Source: Bryobacteraceae bacterium | GTDB taxonomy: Bacteria; Acidobacteriota; Terriglobia; Bryobacterales; Bryobacteraceae | Length of the DNA stretch: 64,000 nt | Assembly: GCA_026129905.1 (NCBI GenBank) | Contig: JAHCHE010000003.1 | Location: 248,001-312,000 of the forward strand | Direction of reading: 5' to 3' | Shown here: in pieces, positions 17,831-26,929 of the stretch | Position numbering within the stretch: the first letter of the stretch is position 1 | Layout of the letters: the number at the start of each line of letters is the position of its first letter | Notes under the pieces: generated by a model | Seen by the model: only the letters and a program-made list of their open reading frames with translations | What the model was told of the DNA's origin: nothing | Database searches by the model: none | Program-made: the position numbers and the translations under genes

Positions 17831-19288
17831 ATGAAGCGCGTCGGCCAGGCCTTGGCCGCGGCCGCGCTGTTGCTGGCCGCGTTCGTCGGGGTCGCTGCCT
17901 TTCGCGCCGCGACCCTCCGCTCCCGCCAGGTCGCCTCGCGCGGGCCGCTGGTGGCCGTGGACGCCAGCCGGGCGCCGGACCGTCTTGCCGAGGCCATACG
18001 CATTCGCACCGTCTCAAGGGAAGACGGCGAGGTTGACCGGGTGGAGTTTCTGCGCTTCCACGAGTGGCTGGCGTCGGCATATCCGAAAGTCCACGCCGCG
18101 CTCGAACGCGAGACGGTGAACGAACTCTCGCTTCTCTACGAATGGCGCGGGGAGGACCCTTCCCTTGCCCCGGCGCTGTTGCTGGCCCATATCGATGTCG
18201 TCCCGGCGGAGTCCGACGCCGGGTGGAAACATCCTCCGTTCGAGGGACGGATCGAAGGCGGAGAGGTCTGGGGGCGCGGCGCCCTGGACGACAAAGCCAG
18301 CCTCGTCGCGCTGATGGAAGCCGCGGAGTCGCTGCTCGGGCACGGCTTCCGGTCGCGCAGGACGCTGTACTTTGCGTTTGGGCACGACGAGGAAGTGGGC
18401 GGGCGGCGCGGGGCGCGGGCGATAGCGGACCTGCTCGCACGGCGCGGGGTGAAACCGGAATTTGTTCTGGATGAAGGCGGCGCGCTGACGCGAGGCCTGG
18501 TAGAGGGGGTGACCGCTCCCGTCGCGGCCGTCGCCGTGGCGGAGAAAGGCGTGGTGAACGTCGAGCTGACGGTCTCCGGCGCGGGCGGACATTCGAGCGC
18601 GCCGCCCCAAGCGACCGCCGCGGGGAAACTCGCCCGGGCCGTGGCTCGGATTGAGGCGAACCCGATGCCGGCGCGGCTGACGGCGCCGGTGAAGGCGACC
18701 TTCGACTATATCGCGCCGGAGGCGCCGTTCCTCCAGCGGCTGGCGGCGGGGAACCTCTGGGTTTCCGCGCCGCTCGTTCTGCGGTTCATGCAGCGGAGCG
18801 ATACCGGAAATGCCCAGACGCGGACCACCTGCGTCGCGACGATTCTGGAGGCGGGGACCAAGTCGAACGTCATCCCGGCGACCGCCCGGGCGGTGGTGAA
18901 CTGCCGGCTGCTTCCAGGCGATACCGTCGCCGGCGTGGCGCGACATCTGCGGGAAGCGATCGGCGACCCGGACGTCCAGGTGCGGGCGCCGGAAGTTCAT
19001 TCCGAACCACCGCCTCCCTCCGACTTCGACTCGCCGGCCGCGCAGTGGCTGAAGCAGTCAATCGCGGAAACGATTCCCGGCGCGATTCTGGCGCCTGTCC
19101 TGACCACCGGCGCGACCGATTCCCGCCATTACGCGCGACTGACCCGAAACATTTACCGCTTCGCGCCGATCACGGCGACAGCCGAAACATTGCGCCTGGC
19201 GCACGGCGTGAACGAGAGGATCAGCGCGGGCGATTACCGGCGCGCCGTGCAGTTCTACGCGCAACTGATTTCGAACGCAGGGCGGTGA
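17831..19288 (+). CDS. M20 family zinc peptidase (PM20D1/carboxypeptidase S type)
   Basis: 485 residues from ATG 17831. An N-terminal membrane anchor or signal (~5-25) precedes the M20 catalytic domain: LLLAHIDVVPA (His and Asp ligands), GRGALDDKASL and FGHDEEVGG (catalytic Glu pair). The dimerisation insert begins near VNVELTVSGAGGHSSAPP. The closest layout is PM20D1/CPS1, which hydrolyse or form N-acyl amino acids and dipeptides. The substrate is not deducible. Confidence 0.85.
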   Translation: MKRVGQALAAAALLLAAFVGVAAFRAATLRSRQVASRGPLVAVDASRAPDRLAEAIRIRTVSREDGEVDRVEFLRFHEWLASAYPKVHAALERETVNELSLLYEWRGEDPSLAPALLLAHIDVVPAESDAGWKHPPFEGRIEGGEVWGRGALDDKASLVALMEAAESLLGHGFRSRRTLYFAFGHDEEVGGRRGARAIADLLARRGVKPEFVLDEGGALTRGLVEGVTAPVAAVAVAEKGVVNVELTVSGAGGHSSAPPQATAAGKLARAVARIEANPMPARLTAPVKATFDYIAPEAPFLQRLAAGNLWVSAPLVLRFMQRSDTGNAQTRTTCVATILEAGTKSNVIPATARAVVNCRLLPGDTVAGVARHLREAIGDPDVQVRAPEVHSEPPPPSDFDSPAAQWLKQSIAETIPGAILAPVLTTGATDSRHYARLTRNIYRFAPITATAETLRLAHGVNERISAGDYRRAVQFYAQLISNAGR

Positions 19289-19289
19289 A

Positions 19290-19435
19290 TCAGAACCGGA
19301 AGATCCGGCCGAGGGTGGCGTCCATCGCGCGGAAAAAGGTGGGGTTTGGGGCCACGGAGCAGTAGTCCCACCAGTCGCACCAGAGCCCGCCGGGCGTCGA
19401 GTAGAGGTAGGTGGTGGCCAATAAGCCGGCATGAA
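19290..19435 (-). pseudogene. Possible C-terminal remnant of a lost gene
   Basis: Reading leftward, ~45 codons with strongly GC-rich third positions and many aromatic residues (LWCDWWDYCSVAPNPTFF) end at a stop at 19290. Upstream the frame runs into non-coding repeat-like DNA. It looks like a gene tail with its body deleted. No family recognised, and the evidence is only compositional. Confidence 0.3.
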
Positions 19436-19446
19436 TGCGGCTTAAA

Positions 19447-19463
19447 GCCGGTTGGAAACCGGC
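19447..19463. repeat. REP-like palindrome
   Basis: GCCGGTT GGA AACCGGC forms a perfect 7-bp stem with a 3-base loop. It lies in the 306-bp gap between the M20 peptidase gene and the MIP18-fusion gene. The form resembles dispersed REP elements, but no second copy was found in this window. Confidence 0.4.
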
Positions 19464-19594
19464 TTGCAGACTCGGAGGTTCGCCCACCTCGCGAAAGGTA
19501 GGAAATCCAGGCGTCGCCAGGAGGAGCAGTGGCCGCGCGTCGAGGTGGATAGCCGGTTTCTCGGGCGGGCGGCATAGGACTACAATGCCCACTG

Positions 19595-21373
19595 ATGAGC
19601 GAATCCGAATACTGGCAGAGGACCGATTCGGTTGAGGAAAAGGTCCGGCTGATCGAGACGGCGTTTAAGAAGGGCGATTTCCGGGTGGCGAGAGCGCTGG
19701 CGGAGTCGCTGAAGGACACGATCCGTTTCGCGCAACAGGAAAACGAAAGCATCGGCGAGGCCGCAGTGGCGGCGGACGAGTACGTTCGGGTGGCCGATCT
19801 GCCGGAGCCATGGCGGCGCTGGGCTCGCGGGTGGGCCTACTCGAAGCCGGTGGCTCTGGACGAGACGGTGGCGCTGGCGCGCGAAGGGGAACCCGTGGAA
19901 TTTGTCGCGGCGTTTCGCGCGGATCAGACCGAGTCGCTACGGCGGGAGGTCCGGGTGGCGGCCGTGGAAAAGAGCGGCGCGCTGCGCGAGGTTCCCTGCC
20001 AGGTATCGAGCGAGATCCGGCGAGGCGGGGAACGGCGGTGCCGGATCACTTTGCTCGCGGCCTCTCCAGCGCACACGCGAACATCGTACCTGGTCTTCTA
20101 CGGCAATCCCAACGCGGAGCTGACGGATTACCCGACCGATCTGAAGGTGACGGGGGAGGGCTTCGCGCTGGACATCGAGAACGATCACTACCGGGCGTCG
20201 CTTTCGCGGCAGATGGGGCAGCTCGAGCGGCTGACGTTGAAGCGGGAGCACGGTCTGGAACTGTTCGCCGGGGGCGAAGGACACGCCGAGCCGCCGGGCA
20301 TCGACTGGGCCCACGATTACGTGACGGCCGGCAATTTCCAAAAGATGCGTGTGACGAACTGGGCGACGTGTCCCGATTACGAAGTGATTCGGGGACCGCT
20401 GTCGGTGACGGTGCGGCGCTGGGGGTTCCCGCACTCGCCGGTGCACCCGGTGTTCTCTCCGAGCCGGATACATATGTTCGTGGAGTACCGGTTCTACGCG
20501 GGCGCTCCGTACTTTGTGAAGACCGGACGGATGGAGGCGCTGAAGGACCTCGATATCACCTATATGCGGGACGACGAATGGGTCTTTTCCGGGTACTCGT
20601 TCACCGATACGCTCTGGATGGGACCAGATGGGAAGCTGCGCGAAGGTCCGGTGGATCCGGGGCGCGCCGACGACCTCTGGGCGACCGGCTTCTACAACCG
20701 CACGAGCCGCGACGCGTTCATCGGGCTGTTCCTGGAGCATGAAGCCGAAAACGTATCGGGGCTGAAGCACCCCGGCGCGCCGGTATTGAGCTACCGGTGG
20801 CACGGCGCGGTGTGGAGCCGGCAGTTGTTCCACAACTCCGCGCTGCCGGCAGGCGCCGTTTTGAAGCAGAAGAATGCCTACCTGGTGGCGGCGTTTCCGG
20901 AGACGGGGGGCGCGGAGATGGTACAGCGCTTCCGCCGCCGCCTGCTGAATCCGCTGGCGGTGAGCGCGGCGGATCTTTCGCGCGGCGCGCACGCGGCGTC
21001 TGGAACCGGGGCCCTGGCTCGGTCGGGGGAGGCCGGCGATAGTCTCGTGGACAAGCGGCTGATATGGGAAGCGCTGCGCGACTGCAAGGACGAGCAGCTC
21101 TATACGGCGAACGCGAACGTGGTGGACCTCGGGCTGATTTACGACGTCCGCGTGCGGGGCGACGCAGTGCACATAGTGATGACGACGCCTCACCGGGGCC
21201 GTCCGCGATACGGCTACTACGCGTGGGGTTCCGGCGGGAACAGCCAGCCGGTTCGGGACCGGCTGCTGAAAGTCCCGGGCGTGAGGAAAGTAGTCGTCGA
21301 GCCGGCGTGGAATCCGCCCTGGGACGCGAACCGGCTGACGGAGAGCGGGCGGAAGGCTTTGGGGCTTCCGTGA
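19595..21373 (+). CDS. Large protein with C-terminal MIP18/DUF59 (PaaD-like) domain
   Basis: 592 residues, no signal peptide. Residues ~1-95 are helical and ~95-175 look like a DUF2341-type beta domain (TRTSYLVFYGNPNAEL). The region ~175-470 is a beta-rich block rich in Trp and Tyr, of unknown function. The last ~105 residues are a MIP18 domain: VVDLGLIYDVRV, VHIVMTT and VVEPAWNPPWDANRL. MIP18/SufT/PaaD proteins help assemble or transfer Fe-S clusters, but the usual cysteine after the MTxT strand is replaced by HRGRP here. The domain may therefore be structural or have another role. Confidence 0.75.
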   Translation: MSESEYWQRTDSVEEKVRLIETAFKKGDFRVARALAESLKDTIRFAQQENESIGEAAVAADEYVRVADLPEPWRRWARGWAYSKPVALDETVALAREGEPVEFVAAFRADQTESLRREVRVAAVEKSGALREVPCQVSSEIRRGGERRCRITLLAASPAHTRTSYLVFYGNPNAELTDYPTDLKVTGEGFALDIENDHYRASLSRQMGQLERLTLKREHGLELFAGGEGHAEPPGIDWAHDYVTAGNFQKMRVTNWATCPDYEVIRGPLSVTVRRWGFPHSPVHPVFSPSRIHMFVEYRFYAGAPYFVKTGRMEALKDLDITYMRDDEWVFSGYSFTDTLWMGPDGKLREGPVDPGRADDLWATGFYNRTSRDAFIGLFLEHEAENVSGLKHPGAPVLSYRWHGAVWSRQLFHNSALPAGAVLKQKNAYLVAAFPETGGAEMVQRFRRRLLNPLAVSAADLSRGAHAASGTGALARSGEAGDSLVDKRLIWEALRDCKDEQLYTANANVVDLGLIYDVRVRGDAVHIVMTTPHRGRPRYGYYAWGSGGNSQPVRDRLLKVPGVRKVVVEPAWNPPWDANRLTESGRKALGLP

Positions 21374-21384
21374 GCGGCGCGGGT

Positions 21385-21770
21385 CTTGGCCGAGCAAGGT
21401 CAAACAGCGCATCGTGGGCCATCTTGGACACCAGGATCTCCTCGCTCCTCACCTGGAACGCCCTCGTCAGCCTGCTGCAAGACGAGTCCATCGCTCCGCG
21501 CTGGGTCTGGTCTGGATCAGACCACCGTGCTGGAAGGTGTTCCAGGACTTGAACCAGCGATTCGCGTTGAACCGGATGGTGTTTGTCGGGGATCGGGGTA
21601 TGATGACCCTCGGCGGTATCGAGCAACTGCGGAAGATGAAGCAGAGTGCTCGCTGGGGATTGCCTCCTCGGAAAGTCCATGCCGCCGCAGACGCGCGTGG
21701 GCGAAGTGGCGGGCAAAGAACCGGGCGTGCGCGTGTTCGTGGTGCATAGCGAAGCGCACGCGTACCGCTG
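21385..21770 (+). pseudogene. IS1634-type transposase remnant
   Basis: Pieces of a transposase are spread over several frames: GHLGHQDLLAPHLER, FQDLNQRFALNRMVFVGDRGM, GGIEQLRKMK and finally GVRVFVVHSEAHAYR. The VGDRGM block and the LEQLR helix match the DDE transposases of the IS1634 group. Both ends and most of the catalytic domain are missing. No terminal inverted repeats were found. Confidence 0.5.
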
Positions 21771-21779
21771 ACGCCTTGC

Positions 21780-22946
21780 TCACCAACTCTCGAGCGGATG
21801 GCGTCTTCGCTCCAGCGGGAACGGCGTGCGGGCGCCGGTGCGTTGCGCTTCATACACGCCCATGATCATCTCGATCGTCCAACGCCCGTCGTGCTCGCTG
21901 CAGATCGGCTTCCGGCCGCGCTCGATGGCGTCGAGCAGATCCAGGACCATCAGCGCATTCGCGATCACGGAATGATCGCCGCGAAGTTCCGCTTCCCCAG
22001 GAACCGGCGCGGCGCGCCCGATTTTTTCCCAAGCGTGCTTTTCGTCCGGCAACCATGACGGCGTGCGCAGGATGTACGGCTGGCCGTCCGGATAGATCCC
22101 GTTCGGGAGAAAGACGACGCCCTTGGTTCCGACGATCTGGGTGGCGAAGCGCAGAGGATGGGTCTCGTCGCTTGCCTTGGAAGCGAAGTAGCCGTGAACG
22201 CCGCGGTCGAAAGCGAAGGTGGCCGCGATCTCCCGGCCTGCCACGGGACCGATCGGCTCGGTCGGCGTCCGGACATGGCCGCGGTTCAACTCGTGCCCCT
22301 TTTCGGTGACGTGGGCGGTCACCCAATTGGGATCGCCGGCGAAAATTCGCATCACGTCGCAGATGTGCGAGCCGAGCACCATCATGTCCTCGCCGCCGGC
22401 GCGGTGGTCTTCTTTGCCGCGGCCGCGGATTTCCTGGATGGCGCCGATCTCACCGGCGTCGACGACCTCCTGTACGCGCCGCACAAAGGGCGAGCCGCGC
22501 ATCTGGTGCGCAAGCTGCACTTTCACGCCGGCGCGCCGGATGGCTTCAACCATGCGGTCGGCGTCCTGGAGGTCGCGCGCGAACGGCTTCTCCAAATAAA
22601 TGTGGCAGCCCGCTTCCGCCGCGGCGGTCACCATCTCGACGCGCTGATCGAGCCAGCGGGGCCCGATGCTGACAAGGTCCGGCTTCTCTTTGCGGAGCAT
22701 CTCGCGGTAATCGCGGTAACCGCGTTTGGCGCCGGCGCGCTCCACCGCCTTCGCCCGGCCGGCTTCATCGGCGTCGGCCACCGCCACCACCTCGATGGCT
22801 TCGAACGCCTTCCACACGATGTCGAGCCCGTGGCCGTAATTGCCGCGGCCGGTATGCCCGATGACGGCCGCCCGGCGCCGCTTTGACGGCGCGGCCGGAA
22901 CTCCGAACGCGCCCAGGGCCCCAGCCAGCAAAGATCGCCTGTTCAT
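21780..22946 (-). CDS. Gfo/Idh/MocA family oxidoreductase (exported)
   Basis: 388 residues. A short Tat-like leader (MNRRSLLAGALGAFG) precedes a Rossmann fold (AAVIGHTGRGNYG) and the family motif EKPFA at ~118-122. The C-terminal alpha/beta domain follows, with HQMRGSPFVRRV and GSHICDVMRIF. Such enzymes oxidise or rearrange sugars using tightly held NAD(P). The start overlaps the stop of the upstream membrane gene (ATGA) and has AGGAG upstream, so the two are translationally coupled. Confidence 0.87.
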   Translation of the reverse strand: MNRRSLLAGALGAFGVPAAPSKRRRAAVIGHTGRGNYGHGLDIVWKAFEAIEVVAVADADEAGRAKAVERAGAKRGYRDYREMLRKEKPDLVSIGPRWLDQRVEMVTAAAEAGCHIYLEKPFARDLQDADRMVEAIRRAGVKVQLAHQMRGSPFVRRVQEVVDAGEIGAIQEIRGRGKEDHRAGGEDMMVLGSHICDVMRIFAGDPNWVTAHVTEKGHELNRGHVRTPTEPIGPVAGREIAATFAFDRGVHGYFASKASDETHPLRFATQIVGTKGVVFLPNGIYPDGQPYILRTPSWLPDEKHAWEKIGRAAPVPGEAELRGDHSVIANALMVLDLLDAIERGRKPICSEHDGRWTIEMIMGVYEAQRTGARTPFPLERRRHPLESW

Positions 22947-24400
22947 CGTTTACTCCTCGCTTTTTTGGCCGCCGCTTTGTGCGGCTTGGCGTGCGCGACG
23001 GCGGGGGGCGGGTCGCTCGGCGCCCCCAGCGCGACGAAAGCCAGCAGAACCGCTGCCGGCCACAGTTGTGCGTACAGCCGTTGGAGCGATCCGCCAAGCA
23101 GCCAAGACAACTCGTCCGGCGATGCGAGGTAGATGCCGACGTAAGCGACCATCATCAGCGCCAGCGTCGCTGCGCCGAACCACAGCGCCGGGCGGTGTCG
23201 CCGCGCGATGTCGAACCGGAGCGCAACCGCCAGAATGCCCAGCAGGATCGCCGGATGGCTGACGCCGCGCCCCCACTCCAGCGCTCCGGTGACGAAGGCG
23301 CCCGCGACAGCGGCGTAGCGGCCCGGATCGGCCAACCTCGCTAACACCGCTCCGGAGGTCTGCCCGCGGAGCGCGGCGCCCGATGGGGCCAGGAACAGGT
23401 GGAAAGCGGCCAGCAGCGCCAGGAAGGGAAGACCGCCCGCCAGCCACCAGCGGCCGCGCCGGATCGATTCCGCTGCGCCCTCCGACCGCCACGTAATCAG
23501 GGCGTAGCACGCCAGGCTGAGAACGAAGAAGGCCAGCCCCTCGTTCTTTGCCCAGGCCGCGCTGCCGGCGAGCGCTCCGGCAAGCGCAAGCCACCCCGCC
23601 CGGGGCCGGTCCGAATAACGCCATGAAAGTAGAACGATAATCGTCGTAGCCAGGATGTAAACGCTGAGCGGAATATCGGCGTATTGCCAGGAAATCTGGT
23701 CAATATAAGACGCTCCGGAGAACAGAACCAGGCAGCCGAGCCAGGCCGCGCCCGCGCCCCGGACGAGCGCCAGGGCCGCCGCCAGCGCCGCGATCGCCGC
23801 TCCGCCGAACAGCCACGCCGTCCCCAGCGGAGCGGCGGGCGTGGCAGCCTCACCCGCCAGACGCCACGTCCTGGCGACGAAGCCCGGAAGCAGCAGCGGG
23901 TATTCCGGGTGCGTACGGGTAAGCAGTTCCGACGCGGCGTTCCTCCACTGGCCGTCCGGGGCCAGCAGGAACTTCGCCCGCAGGTTCCAGGTGGCGAAAG
24001 CGTCCCAGTTGCCGTGTGGGCTCGCGCGAGCGGTGTCCACCTGCGTGGCGACGATCAGCGCGATGCCGGCCCCCGCCGCCAGCGCAAGCAGCCAGTTCCA
24101 TCGAAAGCTCGGCGGAGGGGGCACGGCCTCCTCCGCGTGCGACGCGCGTCGTCGCCAGGCGATGGCGGCAAGCCCCGACAGCAGCGCCGCCTCCACCCCC
24201 AGAACAACGCCGCGCTGCGCCGCGCCCGCGGCCAGCAAAACGAAGAACAGCGACGACGTAATGGCGACTCCGGCGCCGATTCCCAGCGCGATCTCCAGGG
24301 TCGCCGCCATCCACCGCGGACGGCGCGGAAGCCCTGCCAGCAGGATCCTGACCGCAAGCCATCCGATCGCCGCCGCAAGGGCGAGAGCCAGGGCCGTCAC
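22943..24400 (-). CDS. Multi-pass membrane protein, probable glycosyltransferase
   Basis: 485 residues with about twelve hydrophobic segments. A loop with NWDAFATWNLRAKFLL and THPEYPLLLPGF resembles the substrate loops of GT-C type (RgtA/ArnT-like) transferases, although no canonical DE motif is visible. It overlaps its neighbours by 4 bp on both sides, forming a three-gene unit. A role in cell-envelope glycan assembly is an inference. Confidence 0.65.
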   Translation of the reverse strand: MTALALALAAAIGWLAVRILLAGLPRRPRWMAATLEIALGIGAGVAITSSLFFVLLAAGAAQRGVVLGVEAALLSGLAAIAWRRRASHAEEAVPPPPSFRWNWLLALAAGAGIALIVATQVDTARASPHGNWDAFATWNLRAKFLLAPDGQWRNAASELLTRTHPEYPLLLPGFVARTWRLAGEAATPAAPLGTAWLFGGAAIAALAAALALVRGAGAAWLGCLVLFSGASYIDQISWQYADIPLSVYILATTIIVLLSWRYSDRPRAGWLALAGALAGSAAWAKNEGLAFFVLSLACYALITWRSEGAAESIRRGRWWLAGGLPFLALLAAFHLFLAPSGAALRGQTSGAVLARLADPGRYAAVAGAFVTGALEWGRGVSHPAILLGILAVALRFDIARRHRPALWFGAATLALMMVAYVGIYLASPDELSWLLGGSLQRLYAQLWPAAVLLAFVALGAPSDPPPAVAHAKPHKAAAKKARSKR

Positions 24401-24840
24401 TTTGCCCCTTCTTTCCGGAACAGCACGACGCCGGCGTCGAAATCCCGTACCACTCGCAGGCCCTGCTCCCGGGCGAGGCGCGAACTGATATCGGAGGTCT
24501 CGACGTCGGCGGAGAAGTTGCCCAATACCAGCGGACCGCTGGCCGGATGATCGTTCGGCACGACGATGCGCGGCGCCAGCGCGAACTGCGCCCCGAAGAA
24601 GGCCGAGGATCCCCGTATTTCGCCGAAATCGAGGTTCGAAACATAGCCGACAACCGCGTCGGGCGGCAGCATCTTCATCGCCTCGGCGAACCGCGGCGCC
24701 TGATATCCGATGCGATAGGGATCCGGCTGCTGCTGGTTATAGAATTTCGTCGCCTGGTATAGGTCGAGCAAGGAGTACAGCGATAGCAGCGCGACGGCCG
24801 CCAGGGCCGAATTGACAACGAGCGAAGAACGAGGCGTCAT
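24397..24840 (-). CDS. Small membrane-anchored protein of unknown function
   Basis: 147 residues. One N-terminal hydrophobic helix (LVVNSALAAVALLSLYSLLDL) and a soluble domain with DAVVGYVSN and LRVVRDFDAGVVLFRK. The pattern resembles C-terminal soluble tails of membrane glycosyltransferases, which fits its place directly before, and overlapping by 4 bp, the probable transferase gene. It may be a separate subunit of that protein. Confidence 0.6.
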   Translation of the reverse strand: MTPRSSLVVNSALAAVALLSLYSLLDLYQATKFYNQQQPDPYRIGYQAPRFAEAMKMLPPDAVVGYVSNLDFGEIRGSSAFFGAQFALAPRIVVPNDHPASGPLVLGNFSADVETSDISSRLAREQGLRVVRDFDAGVVLFRKEGAK

Positions 24841-24869
24841 TGTAACTCATCAGCGTAGCGCACCTTATC

Positions 24870-26153
24870 TTGCTATATTGGAGAAGAAAAAGCGAAGCCT
24901 TGGGCGACCTTCAAGAACAACTCGCGCTCCTGCGGCGCCGCGTGGCGCGCATCGACAAGAAGTACGCCGGTCCGCCCGCGATCGGGACAGTCTTCCCCTC
25001 GGCCCCGCCCCGTCCCGCGCGCTACTTCATCGACGAGTGGATGAGCGGGCAGGAAGTGGAGACGCCGCAGGGAAAGCATTTCCAGACCGAGCGCCTGTTC
25101 GAGCGGCATCGCCGCCACGGCGCGATGGACGTGTCCTCGCTCGAGGACCTGCCCGACGACCTGCTGGGAGCGATCTCCGGGGGCGAGGTGTCGCCCGCGC
25201 CGGCCCGCCGATGGGCGTTCCTCGACACCGAAACCACCGGCCTGGCTGGAGGCGCCGGCACGTACGCTTTCCTGATCGGCGTGGGTCGAATTTCCGATGA
25301 AGGCTTTCGCGTCCGCCAGTTCTTCATGCGCGACCACAGCGAAGAGCCCAGCCTGCTGCACGCGCTCGCGGAACACCTGGCGGCGTTCGACGTGCTGGTC
25401 ACCTACAACGGCAAGGTGTACGACCAGCCGCTGCTGGAGACGCGGTTCCGCATGGCGCGGGCGCGGCCGCCGTTCTCCCGCCTTTCTCACCTCGACCTGC
25501 TGTTCGGCGCGCGGCGATTGTGGAAGCTACGCTTTGAAAGCTGCCGCCTGGTGGAGCTGGAAAACCAGGTTCTCGGCGTCGAGCGCCAGGGGGACCTGCC
25601 GGGCGAGCTGATTCCGTACGTGTATTTCGACTACCTGCGGAACCGGGAAGCGTTCCGGCTTGTGCCCGTCTTTCATCACAACGCCATCGATATTCTTACG
25701 CTCGCCTGCCTGACGGGCATCGTGCCCTACGCCTTTCGCTCGCCCGCGGACGCCCCGCTGGGACACGGCGCGGAAATGGTCGGCCTGGCGCGCTGGCTGC
25801 TTAGCGCCGGCCAACGCGAGCAGGCCCTGGCGCTGTTCCGCCGCGCGATCAACTGCGGCCTGCGCGACGACCTGCTTTTCCGAACGATGTGGGACGTCGC
25901 GGCGCTGGAGAAGAAGTTCGAGCGGGAAGGTGCGGCGCTGGCGATCCTCACCGACCTCAGCGCCTGCCGCAATCCGTACCGCGCGCAGGCGCTGGTGGAA
26001 CTGGCGAAGCACTACGAGCACCGCGAACGCAACTACGCGATGGCGCTGGAGTTCACCGCCAACGCGCTCGAGCTTTGCGAAACGCCTGAGTTGCGCCGCC
26101 GCGAAGCACGCCTCCGCCGCCGCGCCGCTGTCCGCCCCGCCCGCCTCCTGTAG
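24870..26153 (+). CDS. YprB-like 3'-5' exonuclease domain protein with TPR tail
   Basis: About 427 residues. The middle (~115-280) is an RNase H-like DEDD exonuclease: FLDTETTGLAGGAGTY (Exo I), DVLVTYNGKVYDQPLL (Exo II), SHLDLLFGARRLW and FHHNAIDILTLA (Exo III). This matches the RNase_H_2/YprB family. The C-terminal ~130 residues form TPR-like helices. The start is uncertain: TTG 24870 opens the frame, and TTG 24900 has GGAGAAG 13 bp upstream. A nucleic-acid processing role is likely; the target is unknown. Confidence 0.8.
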   Translation: MLYWRRKSEALGDLQEQLALLRRRVARIDKKYAGPPAIGTVFPSAPPRPARYFIDEWMSGQEVETPQGKHFQTERLFERHRRHGAMDVSSLEDLPDDLLGAISGGEVSPAPARRWAFLDTETTGLAGGAGTYAFLIGVGRISDEGFRVRQFFMRDHSEEPSLLHALAEHLAAFDVLVTYNGKVYDQPLLETRFRMARARPPFSRLSHLDLLFGARRLWKLRFESCRLVELENQVLGVERQGDLPGELIPYVYFDYLRNREAFRLVPVFHHNAIDILTLACLTGIVPYAFRSPADAPLGHGAEMVGLARWLLSAGQREQALALFRRAINCGLRDDLLFRTMWDVAALEKKFEREGAALAILTDLSACRNPYRAQALVELAKHYEHRERNYAMALEFTANALELCETPELRRREARLRRRAAVRPARLL

Positions 26154-26162
26154 CCGCCGGCG

Positions 26163-26843
26163 TCACTCCTTGCCTGGCACCATCGGCACGAAGCGCACCG
26201 GCAGAATGGAGCGTTGCTTCATGGTTCCGTCCGCGGCTTTTTCCACCAGCACCAGTTCCTGGTCGAAGACCGTCCGCCCCACCGGGGCGATAAGCTTTCC
26301 GCCGGGCTTGAGCTGTTCCAGCAGGGCAGCCGGCAACTCCGGCGGCGCGGCAGTCAGCATGATCCGATCGAACGGCGCCTCTTCGAGCCAGCCCTTGTAG
26401 CCGTCGCCATGGCGCACCGTCACGTTTTCATACCGCGCCAGTTTCTGTTTTGCCGAGACGGCCAGCGGCTCGACGATCTCTATGGTGTAGACGTGTTTGG
26501 CGAGCAGCGCCAGAACGGCGGCCTGGTAGCCGGACCCGGCGCCGATCTCCAGTACCTTGTGGGTGTGCTTCACATCGAGCGCGTCGCTCATGAACGCGAC
26601 GATATACGGCTGCGAAATTGTCTGGCCGTGGCCGATCGGCAGCGGATGATCGGCGTAGGCCTGCGCCCGTAGTTCGGCCGGCACGAACTCGTGTCGTGGA
26701 ACGGTCCGCATAGCTCGCAGCACGCGGGCGTTGGAAATGCCCCGCGCCTCGATATGCTCGCGGACCATCGCCTCGCGCTGCTGCCGGTACATATCCTGCG
26801 CCGGCCACAGCCCTAACAGCGCAACCAGTGCAATAGGGCTCAT
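26163..26843 (-). CDS. pcm: Protein-L-isoaspartate O-methyltransferase with leader peptide
   Basis: 226 residues. The PIMT hallmarks are present: [45 protein letters not shown] (SAM motif I), [15 protein letters not shown] and [12 protein letters not shown]. The enzyme repairs isoaspartyl residues in damaged proteins using SAM. The first ~16 residues ([13 protein letters not shown]) look like a signal peptide, which would put it in the periplasm. Periplasmic PIMTs are known, but SAM supply there is unexplained. Convergent with the YprB-like gene, 9 bp apart. Confidence 0.87.
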   Translation of the reverse strand: MSPIALVALLGLWPAQDMYRQQREAMVREHIEARGISNARVLRAMRTVPRHEFVPAELRAQAYADHPLPIGHGQTISQPYIVAFMSDALDVKHTHKVLEIGAGSGYQAAVLALLAKHVYTIEIVEPLAVSAKQKLARYENVTVRHGDGYKGWLEEAPFDRIMLTAAPPELPAALLEQLKPGGKLIAPVGRTVFDQELVLVEKAADGTMKQRSILPVRFVPMVPGKE

Positions 26844-26929
26844 ACCCGCATCGTAGGCCCCCCCGCGCCGTGATTGCCACCCAATGCCAAATTGCCGTGG
26901 CAGGAACGACGGCAGGATAATCGGAGGCG

